A stretch of 64,000 nucleotides of DNA, from NCBI GenBank assembly GCA_040751985.1, contig JBFMFU010000082.1:1-64000 (forward strand), given 5' to 3'. This document shows positions 23,607-31,377 of the stretch, piece after piece. The translations under genes and the position numbers were made by a program. Origin of the DNA: Desulfoferula sp040751985 (GTDB lineage Bacteria; Desulfobacterota; Desulfarculia; Desulfarculales; Desulfarculaceae). The notes beneath the pieces were generated by a model, which was given only the letters and a program-made list of their open reading frames with translations, made no database searches and was not told where the DNA came from. How positions within the stretch are numbered: the first letter of the stretch is position 1; each line of letters starts with the position of its first letter.

Positions 23607-24632
23607 ATGCAGCTTAGCCTGGGCCAGCTGGCCCAGTTGGTGGGCGGCACCCTGGAGGGCCCGGCCGAGCGCATGGTCTCGGGCATCAAGGGCATCCAGG
23701 AGGCCGGCCCCAGCGACGTAACCTTTCTGGCCAATCTCAAGTACGCCCCGGCCCTGGCCCAGACCAGGGCCGGCGTGGTGCTGGTGAGCCGGGAGCAGCC
23801 CACGCCGGACGGCCTGGCCGTGATCCGGGTGGACAACCCGTATCTGGCCTACGCCAAGCTCCTGACCGAGGCCACCCGCCGGCCCTACGTGCCCCTGGGG
23901 GTGCATCCGCGGGCGGTGGTGGAGGACTCGGCCCGGGTGGGCCAAGACTGCTCGGTGCACGCCCTGGCCTACGTGGGGCCGGAGGTGGAGCTGGGACGGC
24001 GGGTGGTGGTCCACCCCGGGGTGTACCTGGGCGCCGGGGTGCGGGTGGGCGACGACACGGTGCTGCACCCCAACGTGGTGGTGTACCAGGGCTGCGTCAT
24101 CGGCCAGCGCTGCGTCATCCACGCGGGCACGGTGATCGGCTCCGACGGCTACGGCTTCGTGCCCGACGGCCGGCGGCACTTCAAGATACCCCAAGTGGGC
24201 ATCGTGCAGATCGACGACGACGTGGAGCTGGGGGCTGCCAACACCGTGGACCGGGCCGCCACCGGCCGCACCTGGATACAGAGCGGGGTCAAGACCGACA
24301 ACATGGTGCACATCGCCCACAACTGCGTGATCGGCGCCAATAGCCTGCTGGTGGCCCAGGTGGGCATCAGCGGCTCCACCACCCTGGGCCAGAACGTGGT
24401 GCTAGGGGGTCAGGTGGGCGTGGCCGGCCACCTGAAGGTGGGCGACGGCGTCATGGTGGGCGGCGGCAGCGGGGTGGCCCAGGACCTGGAGCCGGGCGCG
24501 GTGGTCAGCGGCTACCCGGTGATGCCCCACCGGCTGTGGCTGCGCACCCGCGGCCTGGTCAAGCGCCTGCCCGATCTGTTCAAGCGGGTCAAGGACCTGG
24601 AGGCCCGCCTGGACCCGGCGGGCAAGGAATAG
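23607..24632 (+). CDS. lpxD: UDP-3-O-acylglucosamine N-acyltransferase
   Basis: Third step of lipid A synthesis: adds a hydroxyacyl chain from ACP to the amino group of UDP-3-O-acyl-glucosamine. An N-terminal uridine-binding domain (~1-100) precedes a left-handed beta-helix of hexapeptide repeats, with the catalytic histidine in MVHIAHNCVIGANS and the GGQVGVAGHLKVGDGVMVGGGSGV coils. A C-terminal helix carries KRLPDLFKRVKDLEARL. It has 341 residues, the family length. The ATG at 23607 follows TAAGGAA, 10 bases after skp. Confidence 0.96.
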   Translation: MQLSLGQLAQLVGGTLEGPAERMVSGIKGIQEAGPSDVTFLANLKYAPALAQTRAGVVLVSREQPTPDGLAVIRVDNPYLAYAKLLTEATRRPYVPLGVHPRAVVEDSARVGQDCSVHALAYVGPEVELGRRVVVHPGVYLGAGVRVGDDTVLHPNVVVYQGCVIGQRCVIHAGTVIGSDGYGFVPDGRRHFKIPQVGIVQIDDDVELGAANTVDRAATGRTWIQSGVKTDNMVHIAHNCVIGANSLLVAQVGISGSTTLGQNVVLGGQVGVAGHLKVGDGVMVGGGSGVAQDLEPGAVVSGYPVMPHRLWLRTRGLVKRLPDLFKRVKDLEARLDPAGKE

Positions 24633-24648
24633 GAAAAGGAGCGGCGCA

Positions 24649-25095
24649 ATGCCCCAAGGCGTCAAGGACCTGCAGGAGATATTCAAGCTGCTGCCCCACC
24701 GCTATCCCTTTTTGCTGGTGGACCGGGTGCTGGAGATCAGGCCGCCGGAGTACGTCAAGGCCCTGAAGAACGTCACCTTCAACGAGGCCTTTTTCCAGGG
24801 CCACTTCCCGGGCCAGCCGGTGATGCCCGGGGTGCTGATCATCGAGGCCCTGGCCCAGGCCGGCGGCATCCTGGCCTACGAGTCCACCCCCGAGGCCCAG
24901 GGGCGGCTTTTCTTTTTCATGGGCATGGACAAGGTGAAGTTTCGGCGGCCGGTGGTACCCGGCGACCAGTTGATCCTGGAGCTGAGCGCCCTGCACCGCT
25001 CCAGCCGGGCCTGGAAAATGTCCGGCAAGGCCTTCGTGGACGACCAGTTGGCCGTGGAGGCCGAACTGACCGCGGCCATCGCCGCCAACTCCTGA
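24649..25095 (+). CDS. fabZ: (3R)-hydroxyacyl-ACP dehydratase
   Basis: Dehydrates 3-hydroxyacyl-ACP in fatty acid elongation and competes with LpxA and LpxD for the same hydroxyacyl-ACP pool. The 148-residue hot-dog protein has LPHRYPFLLVDRV, the catalytic histidine in GHFPGQPVMPGVL and the glutamate in IIEALAQAGG. It sits between lpxD and lpxA, the classic arrangement. Confidence 0.96.
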   Translation: MPQGVKDLQEIFKLLPHRYPFLLVDRVLEIRPPEYVKALKNVTFNEAFFQGHFPGQPVMPGVLIIEALAQAGGILAYESTPEAQGRLFFFMGMDKVKFRRPVVPGDQLILELSALHRSSRAWKMSGKAFVDDQLAVEAELTAAIAANS

Positions 25096-25139
25096 TCCCA
25101 GTTTTCCCACTCAGGTCGCAACACTTTAGAGAGAGCTTG

Positions 25140-25919
25140 ATGAGCACGAACATCCACCCCACCGCCTTGATCCACCCCAGCGCCGAGCTGGCCGCGGACG
25201 TGCAGGTGGGCGCCTACGCCTACATCGGCCCGGAGGTGAAGATCGGTCCGGGCAGCCGCGTGGACCACCACGCCTCGGTGGACCGTCTGACCAGCATCGG
25301 CGCCGGCTGCCATCTCTGGCCCTTCGCCTCGGTGGGCACGGACCCCCAGGACCTCAAGTACAGGGGCGAGCCCACCACCCTGGTCATCGGCGACGGGGTC
25401 ATGATCCGCGAGTTCACCACCGTCAACCGCGGCACCGTGGAGGGCGGCGGGGTCACCCAGGTGGGCGACGGCAGCCTACTCATGGCCTACGCCCACGTGG
25501 CCCACGACTGCCACCTGGGCCGCGAAGTGATCATGGCCAACTCCTGCAACCTGGCCGGCCACGTGACCCTGGAGGACTACGTGGGCCTGGGCGGCCAGGT
25601 GGCGGTGCACCAGTTCACCCGCATCGGCCGCTACGCCTACGTTGGCGGCACCAGCGCCGTGGACAAGGACCTGCCCCCTTACTGCCTGTGCGAGGGCAAC
25701 CGGGCCGTGTCCCACGGGCTCAACGTGGTGGGGCTCAAGCGCCGCGGCTTCACCCCCGAGGCCATGGAGGCGCTCAAGGCGGCCTACAAGATCATCTTCC
25801 GCACCCGCACCCCCCTGGCCAAGGCCATGGAGCAGGTGCGCGCGGAGGTGCCCGACACTCCGGAGGTGCGCTACCTGCTGGAGTTCATCCAGGGCTCCAA
25901 GCGGGGTGTGGCCCGCTAG
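25140..25919 (+). CDS. lpxA: UDP-N-acetylglucosamine O-acyltransferase
   Basis: First step of lipid A synthesis: adds a 3-hydroxyacyl chain to UDP-GlcNAc. The left-handed beta-helix begins IHPTALIHPSAELAADVQVGAYAYIGP. The catalytic histidine is the first His of AYAHVAHDCHLG, and GGQVAVHQFTRIGRYAYVGG is followed by the C-terminal helical domain (RRGFTPEAMEALKAAYKIIF). 259 residues from the ATG at 25140; the TTG three bases earlier is the alternative. Confidence 0.96.
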   Translation: MSTNIHPTALIHPSAELAADVQVGAYAYIGPEVKIGPGSRVDHHASVDRLTSIGAGCHLWPFASVGTDPQDLKYRGEPTTLVIGDGVMIREFTTVNRGTVEGGGVTQVGDGSLLMAYAHVAHDCHLGREVIMANSCNLAGHVTLEDYVGLGGQVAVHQFTRIGRYAYVGGTSAVDKDLPPYCLCEGNRAVSHGLNVVGLKRRGFTPEAMEALKAAYKIIFRTRTPLAKAMEQVRAEVPDTPEVRYLLEFIQGSKRGVAR

Positions 25920-25929
25920 CGGCTGAACC

Positions 25930-26754
25930 ATGCCTGAGCGCGCCATAGGCATCATCGCCGGCAAGAGCCAGTTCCCCATCCTGGTGGCCCGGGCCGCGCG
26001 GGCCCGGGGCTATCGCGTGGTGGCCGTGGCGCACAAGGGCGAGACCCTGCCCGCGCTGGAGGCCGAGGTGGACCAGATCACCTGGGTGCAGCTGGGGCAG
26101 CTGGGCAAGCTGATCAAGGCCTTTCAGCAGGCCGGCGTGACCCAGGCGGTGATGGCCGGCGGGGTGACCAAGACCCGCATGTTCGCCGACGTGCGTCCGG
26201 ACCTCAAAGCCCTGGGCCTCATCGGCAAGATCCGCCACCTGGCCGACGACGGCATCCTGCGCACCCTGGCTGACTACCTGGGCGAGCAGGGCATCACCGT
26301 GCTTCCCAGCCACCAGCTGCTGCCCGAGCTGCTGGCCACTGAGGGCCTCTACACCCGCCGCGGCCCCAGCGCCGAGGAGCAGGCCGACGCGGAGCTGGGC
26401 TGGGCCGTGGCCCGCGAGCTGGGCCGGCTGGACATCGGCCAGTGCGTGGTGGTCCGCGGGCGGGCGGTGGTGGCGGTGGAGGCCATCGAGGGCACCGACG
26501 CCTGCATCAGGCGGGGCGGGGAGCTGGCCCGGGAGAAGGCGGTGGTGGTCAAACGCTGCAAGCCGCGCCAGGACGAGCGCTTCGATCTGCCCAGCGTGGG
26601 CGCGGGCACCATCGAGGTCATGGCCGCGGCAGGCGCCTCCTGCCTGGTGGTGGAGGCCGGCCGCACCCTGTTCTTCGACCGTGAGCGCGCGGTGGCCATC
26701 GCCGAAAAGGCCGGCATCTGCATCCTGGGCCGGGCCGGGGAGGGGACGCGGTGA
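25930..26754 (+). CDS. lpxI: UDP-2,3-diacylglucosamine pyrophosphatase LpxI
   Basis: Hydrolyses UDP-2,3-diacylglucosamine to lipid X, the step done by LpxH in enteric bacteria. The 274-residue protein belongs to the LpxI (formerly DUF1009) family. It begins IGIIAGKSQFPILVARAARARGY and has AVMAGGVTKTRMF, the linker DIGQCVVVRGRAVVAVEAIEGTD and the C-terminal catalytic lobe with KRCKPRQDERFDLPSVGAGTIE. It overlaps the next gene by 4 bases (GTGA). No LpxH-like metallophosphatase is in this cluster. Confidence 0.94.
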   Translation: MPERAIGIIAGKSQFPILVARAARARGYRVVAVAHKGETLPALEAEVDQITWVQLGQLGKLIKAFQQAGVTQAVMAGGVTKTRMFADVRPDLKALGLIGKIRHLADDGILRTLADYLGEQGITVLPSHQLLPELLATEGLYTRRGPSAEEQADAELGWAVARELGRLDIGQCVVVRGRAVVAVEAIEGTDACIRRGGELAREKAVVVKRCKPRQDERFDLPSVGAGTIEVMAAAGASCLVVEAGRTLFFDRERAVAIAEKAGICILGRAGEGTR

Positions 26755-27761
26755 GCGCCGGATCGGTGAAGGCGGCCGTGGTGGGAGTGGGCTATCTGGG
26801 CACCTTCCATGCCGAGAAGCTGGCCCGGCTGCCCGAGGCCGAGCTGGTGGCGGTGGTGGACAGCGACCCGGTCCGGGCCGAGAAGCTGGCCCGCAGCCTG
26901 GGCTGCCGCGGCCTGAGCGACCACCGCGAGCTATTGGGCCAGGTGCAGGCGGTGAGCGTGGTCACACCCACGGTCAGCCACTTCGCGGTGGCGCGGGACT
27001 TCCTGGCCGCCGGCGCCGACGTGCTCTGCGAAAAGCCCATGACCACCACCCTGGAGGAGGCCGACCAGCTCATCGCCCTGGCCGCGGACCAGGGCCGCAT
27101 CCTGCAGGTGGGCCACCTGGAGCGCTTCAACCCGGCCGTGGAGGGAATGTTCGCCCGGGCCGGCAAGCCCCTGTTCATCGAGTGCAACCGCATCGCGCCC
27201 TTCAAGGCCCGGGCCACGGACGTGGACGTGGTGCTGGACCTGATGATCCACGACCTGGACATCATCCTGTCCCTGGTTAACGAGGAGCCCAGCGAGATAC
27301 GGGCCAAGGGCGTGCCGGTGCTGGGCCCCCACGCCGACCTGGTCAACGCCCGCCTGGAGTTTCCCGGCGGTTGCGTGGCCAACATTACCGCCAGCCGCCT
27401 GGCCCTGAAGGACGAGCGCAAGATGCGCCTGTTCCAGCCCGACGCCTATCTGTCCCTGGACTTCAAGAAGCGCAAGCTCTTGGTGGTCAACGGCGTGGAG
27501 TACCGGCCCGGCGGGGTGCCCAAGGTGAGCGCGGAGCGGCCCCGCTTCGGCAAGAGCGATCCTCTAGAGCGGGAGCTGAAGTCCTTCCTGGAGTGCGTGC
27601 AGACGCGCAAGCCCCCCCGCGTGGACGGAGGCGCCGGCCGCCGGGCCCTGGCCTGCGCCCTGGCGGTGCGGACCTGCGTGCAACAGGGCCTTTGCCAATA
27701 CCAGGAGCTGTTGGACAAATCCCCGCGCTGGGTGGCAGCCCGCCCGCCTGAGGAAGCCTGA
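26751..27761 (+). CDS. Gfo/Idh/MocA-family oxidoreductase
   Basis: An NAD(P)-dependent sugar oxidoreductase-like protein of 336 residues. The Rossmann start is VVGVGYLGTFHAEKLARLP, followed by CEKPMTTTLEEAD (the family's EKP motif) and GHLERFNPAV. A C-terminal beta-sheet domain supplies the DLMIHDLDIILSL segment. It lies between lpxI and lpxB, overlapping the former and one base from the latter. I recall the same placement in other Deltaproteobacteria, which suggests a role tied to lipid A, perhaps on a UDP-sugar. No partner aminotransferase (GnnB-like) is present, so a GnnA role (2,3-diamino lipid A) is possible but unsupported. Confidence 0.85.
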   Translation: MSAGSVKAAVVGVGYLGTFHAEKLARLPEAELVAVVDSDPVRAEKLARSLGCRGLSDHRELLGQVQAVSVVTPTVSHFAVARDFLAAGADVLCEKPMTTTLEEADQLIALAADQGRILQVGHLERFNPAVEGMFARAGKPLFIECNRIAPFKARATDVDVVLDLMIHDLDIILSLVNEEPSEIRAKGVPVLGPHADLVNARLEFPGGCVANITASRLALKDERKMRLFQPDAYLSLDFKKRKLLVVNGVEYRPGGVPKVSAERPRFGKSDPLERELKSFLECVQTRKPPRVDGGAGRRALACALAVRTCVQQGLCQYQELLDKSPRWVAARPPEEA

Positions 27762-27762
27762 G

Positions 27763-28908
27763 ATGGACCGCGAGCCCTTCCGGGTGGTCCTGGTGGCCGG
27801 CGAGGCCAGCGGCGACCAGCACGGCGCCAAGCTGGTGCGCCAGCTCAAGGAGCTGTCCCCGGACATAGACCTCAGCGGCATCGGCGGCCCGGCTCTGGAG
27901 GCGGCCGGCCTGCGTCTCTTGCACCGGGCCGAGGAGCTGACCGTGGTGGGCTTCTCCGAGGTGCTGCCCAAGCTCAAGGTGATCCTGGGCGCGCTCAAGG
28001 ACATGAAGCGCCACCTCAAGGAGCAGCGGCCGGACCTGCTCATCCTCATCGACTTCCCGGATTTCAACTTCCGCCTGGGCAAGGCCGCCCGCCGCCTGGG
28101 CGTGCCGGTGCTGTACTACATCAGCCCCCAGGTCTGGGCCTGGCGGAGCAAGCGCGCCCAGGAGATGGCCGGGTTCGTAGACCACCTGGCCTGCGTGTTC
28201 CCCTTTGAGCGCCGCTTCTTCCAGATCAACGCCCCCATGCTGCCGGTGACCTTCGTGGGCCACCCGCTTCTGGACGAGCCCGAGGAGTTCGAGCCCCACT
28301 CCTTGCCGGTGCCCCACGACGCGGAGGTGATGGGGCTCTTGCCCGGCAGCCGCATGTCCGAGGTGCGCATGCTGCTGCCCATGATGCTGCGGGCGGCGCT
28401 AATCATGCGCGAGCAGCGGCCGGAGCTGCACTTCCTGCTGCCCCTGGCGCCGGGGCTGCCCCTGGACAAAGTGCAGCCCATGCTCAAGCACCTGCCTCCG
28501 GGTACCACGGTGCTCACCGGCCTGGCCGCCCAGGCCATGGCTCGGGCGCGGGCCCTCTTGGTCTGCTCGGGCACCGCCACCTTGCAGGCGGCGCTGGCCG
28601 GCACCCCCCTGGTGGTGGTATACAAAACCGGAGGCTTTAATTACCGGGTGGCCCGCTCCCTGGTCCGGGTGGAGCACATCGCCATGCCCAACCTCATCAT
28701 CCAACGCCGCCTGGTGCCCGAGCTGATCCAGGAGGCGGCCACGCCGGAAAAGCTGGCCACCGAGGGGCTGCGCTTGTTGACCGACGAGACCAGGCGCCAG
28801 CGGATGATCCAGGGCCTGCAGGAGGTGCGTCAGCGCCTGGGCGGGCCCGGCGCCAGCCGCAAGGTGGCGGAACTGGCCCTGTCCATGATGGAGAAAAAGC
28901 CCCGGTGA
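27763..28908 (+). CDS. lpxB: Lipid A disaccharide synthase
   Basis: Joins lipid X and UDP-2,3-diacylglucosamine into the beta-1,6 disaccharide. The 381-residue GT19 protein begins VVLVAGEASGDQHGA, continues with GIGGPALEAAGLRLLH and DFPDFNFRLGKAARRLGVPVLYYISPQVWAWR, and closes with LLVCSGTATLQAALAGTPLVVVYK, all family hallmarks. Its stop overlaps the msbA start by 3 bases. Confidence 0.96.
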   Translation: MDREPFRVVLVAGEASGDQHGAKLVRQLKELSPDIDLSGIGGPALEAAGLRLLHRAEELTVVGFSEVLPKLKVILGALKDMKRHLKEQRPDLLILIDFPDFNFRLGKAARRLGVPVLYYISPQVWAWRSKRAQEMAGFVDHLACVFPFERRFFQINAPMLPVTFVGHPLLDEPEEFEPHSLPVPHDAEVMGLLPGSRMSEVRMLLPMMLRAALIMREQRPELHFLLPLAPGLPLDKVQPMLKHLPPGTTVLTGLAAQAMARARALLVCSGTATLQAALAGTPLVVVYKTGGFNYRVARSLVRVEHIAMPNLIIQRRLVPELIQEAATPEKLATEGLRLLTDETRRQRMIQGLQEVRQRLGGPGASRKVAELALSMMEKKPR

Positions 28909-30719
28909 AAGACGGCGAGCGAGCAGTAAAGCGCCAGCGCGACCTGGAGCACGCGCGGCGGCTGCTGGCCATGGTCAAGCCCTACTGGCTGCGCCTGGCC
29001 GGGGCCATGGCTATGATGCTCCTGGTGGGGGCGGCCACCTCGGCCATGGCCTACCTGGTCAAGCCGGTCATGGACGAGATATTCGTGGCCCGGGACCAGA
29101 CCCTCTTGATGCTCATGCCCGCGGCCATCATCGGCCTGTACCTGATCAAGGGCGCCTGCTCCTACGGCCAGACCTACCTGATGCAGTTCGTGGGCCAGCG
29201 CATCGTCACCCAGTTCCGCATCGACCTCTACGCCCACCTGCAGCGCTTGAGCCTGAGCTACTACGACCGCACCCCCACCGGCCAGCTCATGAGCCGCATC
29301 ACCAACGACGTGAACCAGATGCAGGGCGCGGTGAGCAGCGTGGTCACCGGCGTGCTCAAGGACCTGTTCACCATCGTGGGCCTGATGGGGGTGATCATCT
29401 ACCGGGACTGGTTCCTGGCCATCTTCGCCCTGGGCGTGTTCCCTCTGTGCGTGATACCCCTGGTCAAGTTCGGCCGGCGGCTGCGCAAGATCTCCCACCG
29501 CTCCCAGGAGACCATGGCCGACGTGAGCGTGCTGCTGCACGAGACCATCAGCGGCGCGCGCATCGTCAAGGGCTTCTGCCGCGAGGAGCACGAGATCACC
29601 CGCTTCACCGACGAGGCCTTCCGCCTGTTCCGCCTGCGCATGAAGGACATCTCCACCCGGGCCATGTCCAGCCCCCTGATGGAGTTCCTGGGCGGCTTGG
29701 GCGTGGCGAGCATACTGTTCTACGGCGGCTGGCAGGTGATCCACGGCACCTCCACCCCCGGCACCTTCTTCAGCTTCCTCACCGCCCTGATCCTTCTCTA
29801 CGAGCCGGTGAAGCGGCTGTCCAGCCTGAACAACGACATACAAAATGGCCTGGCGGCGGCCGAGCGGGTGTACCGGGTGCTGGACGAGCCGGTGGAGATC
29901 GCCGAGAAGCCCGGCGCGGTGGAGCTGCCCGCCCTGCAGGGGCAGATACAGTACAAGGACGTGAGCTTCGCCTACCGGCCCGGCGAGTGGGTGCTGGACA
30001 AGGTGAACCTGACCGTGCCCAAGGGCCAGGTGGTGGCCCTGGTGGGCACCAGCGGCGGGGGCAAGACCACCCTGGTCAACCTGCTGCCCCGCTTCTACGA
30101 GGTCACCCGCGGCTCCATTGAGATCGACGGCGTGGACATCCGCCAGGCCACCCTGAGCAGCCTGCGCGGCCAGATCGCCATCGTCACCCAGCAGATCATC
30201 CTGTTCAACGACACCGTGGCCAACAACATCCGCTACGGCCGGCCCGATGCCAGCGAGGAGCAGGTGCAGGCCGCGGCCGAGAGCGCCTTTGCCAGCGGCT
30301 TCATCGCCAAGCTGCCCCAGGGCATGGACACCCTCATCGGCGAGGCCGGGGTGCTGCTCTCCGGCGGCGAGCGCCAACGCCTGTCCATCGCCCGGGCCCT
30401 GCTGGCCGACCGGCCCATCCTGATCCTGGACGAGGCCACCTCCAGCCTGGACACCGAGAGCGAGCTGTACGTGCAGAAGGCCCTGGACAACCTCATGGCC
30501 GGCCGCACCACCTTCGTCATCGCCCACCGCCTGTCCACGGTGCGCCGGGCCGACCGCATACTGGTGGTGAACAAGGGGCGCATCGTGGAGGAGGGCCGCC
30601 ACGAGGAGCTGCTGGCCCTGAACGGTGTCTACCAGCGGCTGCACCGCATGCAGTTCTCCGTGGACCGCGGCCTGGTGGCGGCGCCGCCCGCGGCCGGCGC
30701 GGCCGAGGGGCGGGGGTAG
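28905..30719 (+). CDS. msbA: Lipid A export ABC transporter MsbA
   Basis: Flips core-lipid A across the inner membrane. The 604-residue half-transporter has six membrane spans in ~20-310 (ABC_membrane type, with SLSYYDRTPTGQLMSRITNDV coupling helices). The ATPase domain has Walker A VGTSGGGKTTLVN, signature LSGGERQRLSIARALLADRPILILDEATSSLD and switch histidine in IAHRLSTV. The start is a GTG at 28905. It sits between lpxB and a PAP2 phosphatase, consistent with a lipid A rather than a drug substrate. Confidence 0.95.
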   Translation: MKDGERAVKRQRDLEHARRLLAMVKPYWLRLAGAMAMMLLVGAATSAMAYLVKPVMDEIFVARDQTLLMLMPAAIIGLYLIKGACSYGQTYLMQFVGQRIVTQFRIDLYAHLQRLSLSYYDRTPTGQLMSRITNDVNQMQGAVSSVVTGVLKDLFTIVGLMGVIIYRDWFLAIFALGVFPLCVIPLVKFGRRLRKISHRSQETMADVSVLLHETISGARIVKGFCREEHEITRFTDEAFRLFRLRMKDISTRAMSSPLMEFLGGLGVASILFYGGWQVIHGTSTPGTFFSFLTALILLYEPVKRLSSLNNDIQNGLAAAERVYRVLDEPVEIAEKPGAVELPALQGQIQYKDVSFAYRPGEWVLDKVNLTVPKGQVVALVGTSGGGKTTLVNLLPRFYEVTRGSIEIDGVDIRQATLSSLRGQIAIVTQQIILFNDTVANNIRYGRPDASEEQVQAAAESAFASGFIAKLPQGMDTLIGEAGVLLSGGERQRLSIARALLADRPILILDEATSSLDTESELYVQKALDNLMAGRTTFVIAHRLSTVRRADRILVVNKGRIVEEGRHEELLALNGVYQRLHRMQFSVDRGLVAAPPAAGAAEGRG

Positions 30720-30726
30720 GGGAGCT

Positions 30727-31377
30727 GTGAACGGCCGGCCGACATCCGCCGGGCGCCTGCGGGGGCTGGCCTGGTCTCTGGGGGGGCTCCTGGCCTTGGC
30801 GGGGCTGGTGGTGCTGGTCATCTTCCTGGATTGGGACGCGGCCGCGGCGCGGGCGGTGCGCTCCCTGGGCGACAACCCGGTGCTCAAGGACTGGGGCACG
30901 GCGGCCTACTGGCTGGGCCTGGGCGGGGTGCAGATCGCCTTTTGCGTGCTGCTGGCCCTCATTGGCTGGCTGCGCCGGCGGCCCTCCCTGCGCCGCCTGG
31001 GCTTCTTAGGCCTGGCGGCGGTGGTGGTCTCGGGCCTGGCGACGCAGGTCTTCAAACACTTGGTGGGCCGGCCGCGGCCGCGCCTGCACCAGCCCATCTG
31101 GCAGGGGCTGATGCCCACCTTTGACAGCGACTGGCACTCCTTCCCCTCGGGCCACGCCGCCACCAGCTTCGCCCTGGCCGCGGTGCTGGCCTCGCGTTAT
31201 CCGGACTGGGGCTTCTTGTTCTACGGGCTGGCCGTGTTCGTGGCCTGCGGCCGCCTGCTGAGCGGCTCCCACTATCTGAGCGACACCCTGGCCGGCGCGG
31301 TGCTGGGCCTGATGGTGGGCTGGCTGCTGGCGGCCTGGGACCGCCGGCGCCGGCGCGTTGCGGAGGCGGCGGCATGA
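30727..31377 (+). CDS. PAP2-family membrane phosphatase (possible lipid A or undecaprenyl-PP phosphatase)
   Basis: A 216-residue integral membrane phosphatase. The three catalytic motifs are present: KHLVGRPRP (KX6RP), FPSGHAATS and GRLLSGSHYLSD (the usual SRX5HX3D with Gly in place of Ser). The active site faces the periplasm in this family. Between msbA and ArnT-like genes it may act like LpxE/LpxF on lipid A phosphates, or recycle undecaprenyl pyrophosphate. The start is a GTG at 30727 with GGGGAG ahead. It overlaps the next gene by 4 bases. Confidence 0.88.
   Translation: MNGRPTSAGRLRGLAWSLGGLLALAGLVVLVIFLDWDAAAARAVRSLGDNPVLKDWGTAAYWLGLGGVQIAFCVLLALIGWLRRRPSLRRLGFLGLAAVVVSGLATQVFKHLVGRPRPRLHQPIWQGLMPTFDSDWHSFPSGHAATSFALAAVLASRYPDWGFLFYGLAVFVACGRLLSGSHYLSDTLAGAVLGLMVGWLLAAWDRRRRRVAEAAA

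Noticed and set aside
28830..30899. A 689-residue minus-strand frame across msbA
   Set aside because: Antisense shadow of msbA; no recognisable domain and no ribosome site.
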